Positions 1 through 5,190 of a stretch of DNA of 8,491 nucleotides are shown piece after piece (position 1 is the first letter of the stretch; each line of letters begins with the position of its first letter). The stretch is from Candidatus Saccharimonadota bacterium (GTDB taxonomy: Bacteria; Patescibacteriota; Saccharimonadia; Saccharimonadales; Saccharimonadaceae). The notes beneath the pieces are model-generated. The model saw only the letters and a list, made by a program, of their open reading frames with translations, was not told the DNA's origin and searched no databases. The position numbers and the translations under genes were made by a program. The stretch is taken from the NCBI GenBank assembly GCA_905371595.1, contig CAJPLU010000030.1, positions 1-8,491 on the forward strand, in the 5' to 3' direction.

Positions 1-1
1 T

Positions 2-187
2 TCGGTTTGTCAATGGAATCAATTTTTAAAGGATTTCTGTGCAGACGAAAATAGTCGCAACTATTCGAACAAATTAAAAGTCGCTTCTATTATTTGGAAA
101 GAAGTTAGAAATTCAAAAAATGAAAAAATTTATTCAAAGAATCTTTTGAATGAATATGAACATAAAATAAAAGAGTATCACAATTAG
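2..187 (+). CDS. 3' end of an unknown AT-rich gene (partial)
   Basis: An open frame enters from the left edge and ends at TAG 185-187, giving the last 61 residues of a protein. The piece is lysine- and asparagine-rich. It has a W..F.K......NYS.KLK.AS..WKEVR pattern (residues ~5-38), which loosely recalls small helical 'WxxF...K.AS.xWK' domains seen in viral and eukaryotic-like proteins; I would not assign a function from that. The first 180 bases have only 47 G/C (26%), clearly lower than the resident genes from 633 on, so this end may be recently acquired DNA. The N-terminus is outside the window. That it is coding rests only on the open frame and its protein-like composition. Confidence 0.45.
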   Translation, partial: SVCQWNQFLKDFCADENSRNYSNKLKVASIIWKEVRNSKNEKIYSKNLLNEYEHKIKEYHN

Positions 188-199
188 ATAATTCCCAAC

Positions 200-421
200 G
201 TGTTAACACCCAATAAGCAGTTAATAATGGATATTGGAAAGACAAAATATACTGTAAATCTACATTTCAAACAAGGAACAGGCGAAACCTTCCCAAACTG
301 GGATTTGACGGGCGGTGGCATGGATTTTGGCGAGACGATTGAGTTGTCTTTGAAGCGCGAGCTGCTTGAAGAAGTTGGCTACAAGGGTGATTTGCGCCAT
401 CAACTATTTGACGTGTCGTAG
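200..421 (+). pseudogene. Chimeric frame: TnpW-like start joined to truncated Nudix hydrolase
   Basis: The frame opens with GTG 200 or, more plausibly, ATG 227. Residues from ATG 227 (DIGKTKYTVNLHFKQGTGETF) resemble, from memory, the small transposon-associated TnpW-like proteins with an IGxTxYxVxxHFxxxxxET core. From about base 296 the frame changes to a Nudix hydrolase: WDLTGGGMD..E.......KRELLEEVGYKG is an intact Nudix box (G-x5-E-x7-RE-L-x-EE-x-G). The 41 residues from the N before WDL to the stop match the intact Nudix at 1331 at 30 positions. The frame stops at TAG 419-421, where the intact copy reads GAT and continues for about 70 residues. The usual Nudix N-terminal strands are missing. 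I read it as a broken paralogue whose 5' part was replaced by a mobile-element fragment. A functional mini-protein is unlikely. Confidence 0.6.
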
Positions 422-466
422 ATATTGATTTATACGCATATCTCTGCTAATATAATACATACAGCA

Positions 467-499
467 CTTCGACTTGGGTTCGTCCCCGTCGAGGTTTTT
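467..499 (+). terminator. Candidate rho-independent terminator
   Basis: CTTCGAC (467-473) can pair with GTCGAGG (488-494) over 7 bp including one G-U. An inner GGG/CCC adds to the stem, and TTTTT follows at 495-499. It lies after the broken Nudix frame and would insulate the gene at 633. It overlaps possible decayed coding sequence, so it could be fortuitous. Confidence 0.45.
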
Positions 500-507
500 G
501 GTATAAT
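499..507 (+). promoter_or_regulatory. Extended -10-like sequence (TGG-TATAAT)
   Basis: TGGTATAAT follows the candidate terminator, and an ATG sits 7 nt after it (515). That ATG opens only an 11-codon frame, which hands over to a 9-codon frame by a TGATG overlap (548-552). It is either a relic promoter or AT-rich noise. Confidence 0.25.
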
Positions 508-594
508 GAGGTGCATGAAGAGGGTTAATTCGCAACCAAGAAATTATTGATGCGTTTGATATATAATAATACGCAATAAATAGCGCGCATATCG

Positions 595-623
595 TTGGCA
601 GGTTTGTTTTTACGGCGTAGAAT
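595..623 (+). promoter_or_regulatory. Sigma-70-type promoter for the gene at 633
   Basis: TTGGCA (595-600), a 17-bp spacer and TAGAAT (618-623) form a good promoter. Transcription would start near 630, giving a leader of about 0-3 nt before ATG 633. There is no Shine-Dalgarno sequence, so the message is probably leaderless. The rest of 422-632 holds no gene that I can support. Confidence 0.65.
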
Positions 624-632
624 AATAGCTAT

Positions 633-1322
633 ATGACAAAAATACTCGCAATAATCTCCACTCACGGTAATGAATTATTAGGCCCAAATCTGCTGGCGTA
701 TATGCTCGCCAAACGGTCTAAACTGTTGGAAGATATAGAGTTCATCATAGCTAATCCGCGCGCTTACGCAAAGAATGTGCGGTATACTGAATCGGATCTA
801 AATAGGAGCTACGGACTTGGCCTGGATACTTATGAGGGTCGGCGTGCTAAGATTATTGAGGAGCGGATTCGGTTACTGAAGCCGGAGCTGGTGCTGGATT
901 TTCATACGACCACTGCCGAGCAGCCAAATATTTTGATAACGGCAGATAAAGACAATGAAGTAGTGCAGAGGTTTATCAATTCTAGCGCTGTAAAAGACGT
1001 TCTGGTGGTTGAGCCGCTTAATGACATCACTACAGTGGCGTCGAACTTCGTGGCTTACGAAGTGCCAAATTCGCATTTGAACGATGATCTGTATGAGCAA
1101 ATATACACCGATATAGAACGATATCTGGATGGGAAGATTGTTGACCAAGAGCGAACTTTTTATAAAATGACGGGGAAGATTTTACCCGAGGAAGAAAAGA
1201 GCATAACTAGTCTTGAAAACTTTGTTTATAACGATGAGCTGCAGGCCGTTCCGGCGTTCCTTGGTGAGGAAGCATATAAGCAAGACGGTACTTACGCTGG
1301 GTTTAGGCTAAAAGTGTTATAA
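633..1322 (+). CDS. Aspartoacylase/succinylglutamate desuccinylase-like zinc hydrolase
   Basis: A 229-residue protein with the hallmarks of the AstE/AspA (M14-like) family of zinc-dependent deacylases, which remove acyl groups from amino acids such as N-acetylaspartate or N-succinylglutamate. HGNE (H11, E14) and the H in LDFHTTT (H91) are the expected zinc ligands. NPRAY (41-45), R50 and DLNR (55-58) match the substrate-binding signature. E143 in AYEVPN fits the catalytic glutamate position. The length is somewhat below typical aspartoacylases (~300), but all core motifs are present. No signal peptide is seen, so it should be cytosolic. Its stop codon overlaps the -10 box of the next gene. 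The true substrate cannot be told from sequence. The flanking Nudix copies suggest a local duplication rather than a pathway. Confidence 0.78.
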   Translation: MTKILAIISTHGNELLGPNLLAYMLAKRSKLLEDIEFIIANPRAYAKNVRYTESDLNRSYGLGLDTYEGRRAKIIEERIRLLKPELVLDFHTTTAEQPNILITADKDNEVVQRFINSSAVKDVLVVEPLNDITTVASNFVAYEVPNSHLNDDLYEQIYTDIERYLDGKIVDQERTFYKMTGKILPEEEKSITSLENFVYNDELQAVPAFLGEEAYKQDGTYAGFRLKVL

Positions 1323-1323
1323 T
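1315..1323 (+). promoter_or_regulatory. Extended -10 promoter for the Nudix gene at 1331
   Basis: TGT-TATAAT is an extended -10 box embedded in the last codons and stop (TAA 1320-1322) of the upstream gene. Seven nt separate it from ATG 1331, which puts the transcription start at or next to the ATG. There is no -35 match and no Shine-Dalgarno sequence. Confidence 0.6.
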
Positions 1324-1330
1324 TGTCCCT

Positions 1331-1816
1331 ATGACAAAACTTACCAACGGGCATCTCGTAACGCAAGATTCAGTCGGAGTGACTCGCCACGATTACCTCT
1401 ACCGAATTTCGCTCAAAGCTCTCATCTATAACGACGCTGGGCAGATTTTGGTCGTCAAGGAAATTAATCGGACTTATTGGGATTTGCCGGGCGGAGGCAT
1501 GGATTACGATGAGGATTTTGAATCATCGCTGAAACGCGAGTTGTACGAAGAGGTTGGTTACAAGGGCGGTTTGCGTTATCAACTTTTTGACGCGTCGGAT
1601 GAGATGTACATTGAGCGGATTGATGCTAATCAGATTTGCTTTTATTGCCGTGTTTGGCCGGAGAATTTTGATTTTATACCAGGTGAAGAGGGCGACGAAG
1701 TAATGTTTATTGATCCTGAGGAGTTATTGCTTCAGAAGAGCGAGGTTGACGCGCCAGCTCGAGCGTATAGCGCGCATATGAAATGGCAGCAGTTGCATAG
1801 CGAAATCGTGCGGTAA
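1331..1816 (+). CDS. Nudix hydrolase
   Basis: A 161-residue Nudix-fold pyrophosphohydrolase, which cleaves nucleoside diphosphates linked to another moiety, with Mg2+ or Mn2+ bound by the Nudix box. The box spans residues 55-77: G55-x5-E61-x7-R69-E70-L-x-E73-E74-x-G76. Before it are the usual strands (YRISLKALIYNDAGQILVVKE, ~24-44) and the WDLPGGG entry. After it come FYCRVW and the acidic EEGDEVMFIDPEEL, typical of the family's C-terminal half. The substrate is not determinable. A truncated paralogue lies at ~296-530. The start is fixed by the -10 box 7 nt upstream. Confidence 0.85.
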   Translation: MTKLTNGHLVTQDSVGVTRHDYLYRISLKALIYNDAGQILVVKEINRTYWDLPGGGMDYDEDFESSLKRELYEEVGYKGGLRYQLFDASDEMYIERIDANQICFYCRVWPENFDFIPGEEGDEVMFIDPEELLLQKSEVDAPARAYSAHMKWQQLHSEIVR

Positions 1817-1839
1817 ATATTGGTTTGGTTTCGCTAATA

Positions 1840-1868
1840 TTGCAATAAAATTATAATTTTGTTATAAT
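1840..1868 (+). promoter_or_regulatory. Promoter of the toxin-antitoxin pair
   Basis: TTGCAA (1840-1845), a 17-bp spacer and TATAAT (1863-1868) preceded by TG (1860-1861) make the most complete promoter among the leaderless set. ATG 1875 lies 6 nt after the -10 box, so the antitoxin message should begin at its start codon. Confidence 0.75.
1847..1860. promoter_or_regulatory. Candidate autoregulatory operator (14-bp palindrome)
   Basis: AAAATTATAATTTT is a perfect 14-bp palindrome in the spacer between the -35 and -10 boxes of the toxin-antitoxin promoter. AbrB/MazE-type antitoxins commonly bind AT-rich palindromes overlapping their own promoter, so this is the natural operator candidate. AT-richness makes chance palindromes easier, so the assignment is an inference. 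Confidence 0.5.
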
Positions 1869-1874
1869 GTTTGC

Positions 1875-2096
1875 ATGAAAATCACTACGATTCAAAAAGT
1901 TATCAAGATTGGTTCGAGCCGCGGCGTGACGCTGCCGGCGCGGGATTTGCGGGCTCTGGGGATTCGCGATGGCGACGAAATTGAAGTCACGGTACGTAAG
2001 CGTTCGGAGGCGGCTGATGATAATCAAGTGCTCAAAACTGCAAACTCGCTCCTTAGGCGATACAAAGAGGACTTTTCTCACTTGGCGAAGCGCTAA
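1875..2096 (+). CDS. AbrB/MazE-type antitoxin
   Basis: A 73-residue protein. Residues 1-43 (KVIKIGSSRGVTLPARDLRALGIRDGDEIEVTV) have the SpoVT-AbrB swapped-hairpin DNA-binding pattern with the G-S/N-S-x-G-V-x-L/I-P core. The C-terminal 30 residues (from DDNQVL to YKEDFSHLAKR) are charged and probably unfolded when free. Tails of this kind bind and block Doc-type toxins. The stop TAA (2094-2096) shares one base with the toxin's ATG (TAATG), so the two are translationally coupled. Autoregulation through the palindrome at 1847-1860 is likely. The role follows from the domain plus the neighbouring toxin. Confidence 0.85.
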   Translation: MKITTIQKVIKIGSSRGVTLPARDLRALGIRDGDEIEVTVRKRSEAADDNQVLKTANSLLRRYKEDFSHLAKR

Positions 2097-2491
2097 TGGT
2101 TAGTTTGACTCTCGAGCAGATTCTGCAACTTCATGCGCTGGTGCTTGTCAAAGACGGCGGTGCAGATGGCGTGCGTGACGTCGGACGGCTGGAGGCTGCG
2201 GTGTCAACACAGCATCAAGTAGTATTTGGCGAGGAATTATATGCAACCGTATTTGCCAAGGCAGCGGCGTTGATGCGCGGGATTATTGGCGACCATCCGT
2301 TCGCTGATGGTAATAAGCGGACGGCAATGCTAGCCGGGCTGACTTTGCTGGAGGTGAATGGGTATAATTTTACAGCACAGCGAGGTGAACTAGAAGATTT
2401 CGCCGTCCACGTCGCGACTGATCATCTTGATATTGATGCGATTGCTGATTGGTTGGAATGTCATTCGCAGATTTACCAAATGATTTCATAG
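2096..2491 (+). CDS. doc: Doc-type (death-on-curing) toxin
   Basis: A 131-residue Fic/Doc-fold protein. The motif HPFADGNKR (67-75) has the lysine in place of the second glycine of AMPylating Fic proteins (HPFxxGNGR), which is the mark of Doc. Doc kinases phosphorylate EF-Tu on a conserved threonine and stop translation. H67, D71, N73, K74 and R75 are all present, so the enzyme looks active. The upstream GGADGVRDVGRLEAAV and VFAKAAALM segments and the downstream LLEVNGY segment also match the family. Length is normal. Here the partner is an AbrB-type antitoxin rather than the Phd of phage P1, a pairing known in many bacteria. It lies in one operon with the antitoxin. Confidence 0.88.
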   Translation: MVSLTLEQILQLHALVLVKDGGADGVRDVGRLEAAVSTQHQVVFGEELYATVFAKAAALMRGIIGDHPFADGNKRTAMLAGLTLLEVNGYNFTAQRGELEDFAVHVATDHLDIDAIADWLECHSQIYQMIS

Positions 2492-2493
2492 CA

Positions 2494-2536
2494 AGAAACT
2501 TCGGCGATAAATAGGGCTTCGTAAGGTTTCTCGCCG
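2494..2536 (+). other. Intergenic stem-loop region with two alternative pairings
   Basis: AGAAAC (2494-2499) is complementary to GTTTCT (2526-2531), and CGGCGA (2502-2507) to TCGCCG (2531-2536). As two nested helices they cannot both form; together they would make a pseudoknot. No U-tract follows, so it is not a classical terminator. Its role, if any, is unknown. Confidence 0.3.
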
Positions 2537-2547
2537 CCCAATAGAGA

Positions 2548-2556
2548 TGATATACT
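2548..2556 (+). promoter_or_regulatory. Extended -10 promoter for the gene at 2564
   Basis: TGA-TATACT is followed by 7 nt and then ATG 2564. There is no -35 match and no Shine-Dalgarno sequence, so this is a leaderless arrangement. Confidence 0.55.
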
Positions 2557-2563
2557 AAGATTC

Positions 2564-3136
2564 ATGACTACTATCTATATCGTTCGCCACGGTCAGAACG
2601 AAGACAATGTGCGCGGAATTCTGAACGGCCATCGCGACCTGCCGCTGACCGATTTGGGATGTCAGCAAGCGCGGCAATTGGCGCGTCACATCAAGGATAG
2701 GGAGCTGGTTTTTGACGCAGTGTATGCATCGCCGCTTGATCGAGCTTTCGAGACGGCAGCGATTGTAGCGGCGGAGCTGGGGCTTGCTGAGCCGATAGTT
2801 CACGATGATTTAATCGAGCGTGATTTTGGCATTATGACTGGTAAGCCAGCGGCTGATATTGAGGAAATTTGTGCGCCGGACATCATCAAAGCAGAGAACG
2901 TGACCTATTTTTTGCATCCTGACGGCGCTGAGACTTTTCCTGAGTTATTGGCTCGCGGCCAGCGGGTGCTTGATTTCATGGCGCGTCAACACCCAGATCA
3001 AACGGTGTTGTTGGCTTGCCATGGCGATATCGGCAAAATGATATATGCTGCGGCAACCAGCACGCCATGGCGGCAGGTCTTAACCGATTTTTACTTTGGC
3101 AATACGGATATTATCGGTCCAGTGGATGTGTCCTAA
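2564..3136 (+). CDS. Histidine phosphatase family protein (phosphoglycerate mutase-like)
   Basis: A 190-residue member of the histidine phosphatase superfamily, which works through a phosphohistidine intermediate. RHG (8-10) carries the nucleophile H9. R60 in SPLDRAFETA, E85 in LIERDFG and the second histidine H153 in ACHGD complete the catalytic pocket. The usual FGxWEG is FGIMTG here. Length and motif spacing suit a cofactor-independent phosphatase rather than a glycolytic mutase. Possible substrates range from phosphosugars to nucleotides and cannot be chosen from sequence. It is cytosolic, with no signal peptide. Confidence 0.85.
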   Translation: MTTIYIVRHGQNEDNVRGILNGHRDLPLTDLGCQQARQLARHIKDRELVFDAVYASPLDRAFETAAIVAAELGLAEPIVHDDLIERDFGIMTGKPAADIEEICAPDIIKAENVTYFLHPDGAETFPELLARGQRVLDFMARQHPDQTVLLACHGDIGKMIYAAATSTPWRQVLTDFYFGNTDIIGPVDVS

Positions 3137-3139
3137 ACG

Positions 3140-3148
3140 TGATATCAT
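3140..3148 (+). promoter_or_regulatory. Extended -10 promoter for the gene at 3155
   Basis: TGA-TATCAT lies in the 18-bp gap after the phosphatase gene, 6 nt before ATG 3155. There is no Shine-Dalgarno sequence. Confidence 0.5.
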
Positions 3149-3154
3149 TTATAT

Positions 3155-3715
3155 ATGAGAGAAATTGAGATAAAAGTTAGGTTGCAAGATAAAGAAGGGC
3201 TGTTGGCTGCGCTGGCGGGTAAGGGTGTTGCTCTCGGTGAGCCGGTACATCAGCGCGATCAAGTGTTTGGTCTGCCAGGAGAAGCTGGCGGCGACGGCAA
3301 TACAGTGCCTTGGCTGCAGGTGCGTACCGAAACGCATGGACAAGGCGAAAATGAAACCAAGCGGACGTTATTCACCCTAAAACGATCAGTCACTGGGCAG
3401 TTGGATAGCATTGAGCGCGAAACGGAAGTTGGCGACCCAGACATCATGATCGCTATAGTTAAGGAGTTGGGCTTCGTGCCGTTTTCGGACATATCAAAGA
3501 CTCGCCGGACTGGCAAGCTGAATAATATAGAAGTATGCATCGACTCGGCGGAGGGTTTGGGCGACTTTATGGAATTAGAGCGATTAGCTGGCGAGAACGC
3601 CGACCCTGCCACTATAACCGATGATCTGTGGCGCATTATGGCGGAATTAGGCGTCAGCCGTCAAGATGAGGTGACTGACGGTTATGATATTTTGATGAAA
3701 AAGTTGGGGACATAG
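3155..3715 (+). CDS. CYTH domain protein (class IV adenylate cyclase / triphosphatase-like)
   Basis: A 186-residue CYTH-fold protein. It begins with the signature ExExK (E3-I-E5-I-K7) that lines the triphosphate tunnel. QVRTE, FTLKR, IERETEV, SKTRRTG and the acidic FMELERL supply the alternating basic and acidic strands that bind triphosphate and metal. Members are class IV adenylate cyclases (CyaB-like), thiamine triphosphatases or inorganic triphosphatases, and sequence alone does not separate them. The layout, including the DSAEGLGDFMELE segment, is nearest to the CyaB-like group. It probably forms a unit with the Nudix gene 4 bp downstream, with the histidine phosphatase next door as a separately promoted neighbour. 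Confidence 0.8.
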   Translation: MREIEIKVRLQDKEGLLAALAGKGVALGEPVHQRDQVFGLPGEAGGDGNTVPWLQVRTETHGQGENETKRTLFTLKRSVTGQLDSIERETEVGDPDIMIAIVKELGFVPFSDISKTRRTGKLNNIEVCIDSAEGLGDFMELERLAGENADPATITDDLWRIMAELGVSRQDEVTDGYDILMKKLGT

Positions 3716-3719
3716 TGTA

Positions 3720-4307
3720 ATGACCGAACGTGTTTTGCCGAAAGGTGCTCGTCTGATTCCTTCGGAAGCAGATTGTGTTTTTGGAGGTGAGATTTACAAA
3801 GTATATCAATGGCCGCAAAAGATGCCCGATGGTAGCGTAAAAACTTTTGAAATGCTGCGCCGTCCAGATACTGTGATGGTCATTGCGCTCGACCAGGCTG
3901 GCGATGCGCTGGTAATCGACGAAAAGCAACCGGGCGGGATTGTCCGCAAGAACCATTTGCCAGTCGGCCGAGTTGATCCTAGCGACGAGTCGGTATTAGT
4001 AGCGGCACAGCGCGAACTGAGAGAAGAAACAGGCTGGACTTTTGCTAATTGGAGACTGCTTGATGTCGTGCAGATGGATAAGAAAATTGAGTGGTTTACC
4101 TATTTGTTCCTGGCTACAGGGGGAGTGTTGCATCGAGCAGCGCAGCATCTTGATGCTGGCGAAGATATTACGGTTAAATCAGCACCCTTGGCAGAAGTGC
4201 TGCATCAAGACAAAGTGCTCCGGTATTTTCCATGGCTTCGCGATGTTGAGTCGGCCGAAGATTTAACGCCTCGTGATTATATTAAAAAAGCTAGCAAAAT
4301 CTCTTGA
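3720..4307 (+). CDS. Nudix hydrolase, ADP-ribose pyrophosphatase-like
   Basis: A 195-residue protein resembling the NUDT5/ADPRase group, which splits ADP-ribose or similar NDP-sugars. It has an N-terminal YKVYQWPQKMPDGS..TFEMLRRPDTVMVIAL segment, then the catalytic box GRVDPSDESVLVAAQRELREETGW (83-106). R98, E99, E102, E103 and G105 are in place. There are six residues between G83 and E90 instead of the usual five, so the loop carries a one-residue insertion unless D89 takes the role of the glutamate. It starts 4 bp after the CYTH gene without its own -10 box or a good Shine-Dalgarno sequence, which suggests co-transcription. The stop TGA (4305-4307) overlaps the -35 box of the next promoter. 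Confidence 0.82.
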   Translation: MTERVLPKGARLIPSEADCVFGGEIYKVYQWPQKMPDGSVKTFEMLRRPDTVMVIALDQAGDALVIDEKQPGGIVRKNHLPVGRVDPSDESVLVAAQRELREETGWTFANWRLLDVVQMDKKIEWFTYLFLATGGVLHRAAQHLDAGEDITVKSAPLAEVLHQDKVLRYFPWLRDVESAEDLTPRDYIKKASKIS

Positions 4308-5016
4308 CGTAAATCATACTGCATTATATAATTCATCAGTACGAAAAAATTGTGATGTTTGGCAAGGTATTGAGCGCGAGCCTCAGCCGCGTATTTGCGG
4401 TGCCGATTTACCAGACTGTGGTCCACTAGTATCGTTTGAAACGACAGTTGGAAGAGCCTTAAAGCCTGGTGAAATTATTGATGTAGATATTGAGGCGATT
4501 TATGAAACGGCAGCTGCTGTCGGTCTGAACGAACGAGAAATGGATGGAGTCGAGATTGTATTTGCCTCAAGAAGGCGCAGCGAAATATTACCTAGCGGTT
4601 GTTCGGGATATTATCAATACCAAAACGGACGGCATTATATTAAAATTAGATGCGATAAGGATGCGGCAAAGACCGCTCGCCATGAGCTGCAGCATATGGC
4701 TGACGAGCAAGGTGGTGCTTTGTACGAAGACAATCGGCCGGCTATATTAAAATTTGCCAGTGCTGCCGGAGAAAGAATAGAGAATTGTTCTTCCCGAGCT
4801 GTTTTAGCGGCGACTGGAGCAGAAGTTTTGGCCTTTACGAACAGTTTTGATAAATGCAGTTTATACTGTGGCATTGTCGCAGCGGCTTCGATTTGTGTTG
4901 CCGGGTTGGCAAAAGTTTATTATATCTTTGGCTATATATCGCACCCAGCTGAAGTACGGGCCCGCCAGGCTGAAAAATTAAATACGTCGAATATCTTAAA
5001 ATTTAATAGCAATTAG
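4273..5016 (+). CDS. Putative HExxH zinc metallopeptidase with hydrophobic C-terminal helix
   Basis: The frame from GTG 4273 gives 247 residues. ARHELQHMADE (HELQH at 137-141) is an HExxH zinc-binding motif. A hydrophobic stretch (~199-222) is followed by SHPAEVRARQAE (223-234), whose E227 could be a third, gluzincin-type zinc ligand. I do not recognise a named family. The start is doubtful. GTG 4273 overlaps the Nudix gene by 35 bp and lies upstream of a strong promoter (4304-4332), while no ATG, GTG or TTG occurs in this frame between that promoter and M90 (4540). ATG 4355 opens a different frame that ends at TAG 4427-4429, so a one-base frameshift near the 5' end is possible. The hydrophobic stretch may be a membrane helix or a buried one. 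If it crosses the membrane alone, E227 could not reach the active site. Confidence 0.6.
   Translation: MIILKKLAKSLDVNHTALYNSSVRKNCDVWQGIEREPQPRICGADLPDCGPLVSFETTVGRALKPGEIIDVDIEAIYETAAAVGLNEREMDGVEIVFASRRRSEILPSGCSGYYQYQNGRHYIKIRCDKDAAKTARHELQHMADEQGGALYEDNRPAILKFASAAGERIENCSSRAVLAATGAEVLAFTNSFDKCSLYCGIVAAASICVAGLAKVYYIFGYISHPAEVRARQAEKLNTSNILKFNSN
4304..4332 (+). promoter_or_regulatory. Strong sigma-70-type promoter for the metallopeptidase-like gene
   Basis: TTGACG (4304-4309), exactly 17 bp, and TATAAT (4327-4332) give a near-consensus promoter. It lies inside the 5' part of the listed reading frame, so the translated product should begin downstream of about 4339. Confidence 0.65.
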
Positions 5017-5024
5017 GGCATTTT

Positions 5025-5071
5025 ACTAGCAGAAAATCTCGGATAATCTAGAGGCTTTTCTGACGGCTAAA
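5025..5071. repeat. Decayed copy of the 5964-6010 terminator repeat
   Basis: The 47 bases match 5964-6010 at 37 positions without gaps (79%), including GCAxAAA, CTCGG, TAATC, GAGGCTTT and TGACGGC. In this copy the changes break the GCCTCGGG/CCCGAGGC stem, so termination should be weak or lost. The two copies flank the amidotransferase gene as direct repeats. Apart from this repeat and a promoter, the 174-bp gap 5017-5190 holds nothing I can identify. Confidence 0.6.
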
Positions 5072-5154
5072 AACCGGAAGCAGTTTATCTCTTATTCTGG
5101 TATGTGTGAAGAATAAAATTCGATAATCACAGCGATTCGTAACTCACCGACGCT

Positions 5155-5184
5155 TTGGCCGATTAGCCTTCGGCGTGTTACACT
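5155..5184 (+). promoter_or_regulatory. Promoter for the amidotransferase gene at 5191
   Basis: TGT-TACACT (5176-5184) is an extended -10 box ending 6 nt before ATG 5191. TTGGCC (5155-5160) at 18 bp is a fair -35 box. A small inverted repeat GCCGA/TCGGC (5158-5162, 5170-5174) lies between the boxes. There is no Shine-Dalgarno sequence, so the message is leaderless. Confidence 0.55.
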
Positions 5185-5190
5185 TGATTT

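Larger units (their letters stand above)
422..530 (+). pseudogene. Decayed 3' part of the truncated Nudix gene
   Basis: Faint similarity to the intact Nudix gene (1331-1816) continues past the TAG at 419-421. GCTAAT at 448-453 lies 27 bases after the TCG codon before that stop, exactly as far as GCTAAT lies from the matching TCG in the intact copy. Further on, TATAATGAGGTG..TGAAGAGGG (502-525) resembles the intact copy's TATACCAGGTGAAGAGGG. The frame has stops and indels, so it is not translatable as the family C-terminus. The right limit is approximate. It overlaps the hairpin and -10-like sequences listed below, which may have arisen from former coding sequence. Confidence 0.4.

Noticed and set aside
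471..494. GGGTTCGTCCCC looks like a tRNA T-arm
   Set aside because: No acceptor stem, D-arm or anticodon arm can be built around it, and the loop is too short; it fits a terminator hairpin better.
515..579. Two tiny frames (515-550 and 550-579) joined by TGATG behind a TGGTATAAT box
   Set aside because: 11 and 9 codons with no recognisable product, lying in probable decayed Nudix sequence; not supportable as genes.
4304..4307. Possible recoding of TGA (as glycine in some CPR lineages)
   Set aside because: The Nudix gene ends naturally at this TGA after a full-length domain, so the standard code fits.
4355..4429. Programmed -1 frameshift to join the ATG 4355 frame to the metallopeptidase frame
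   Set aside because: No slippery heptamer or following strong stem was seen; an indel or an alternative start is simpler.
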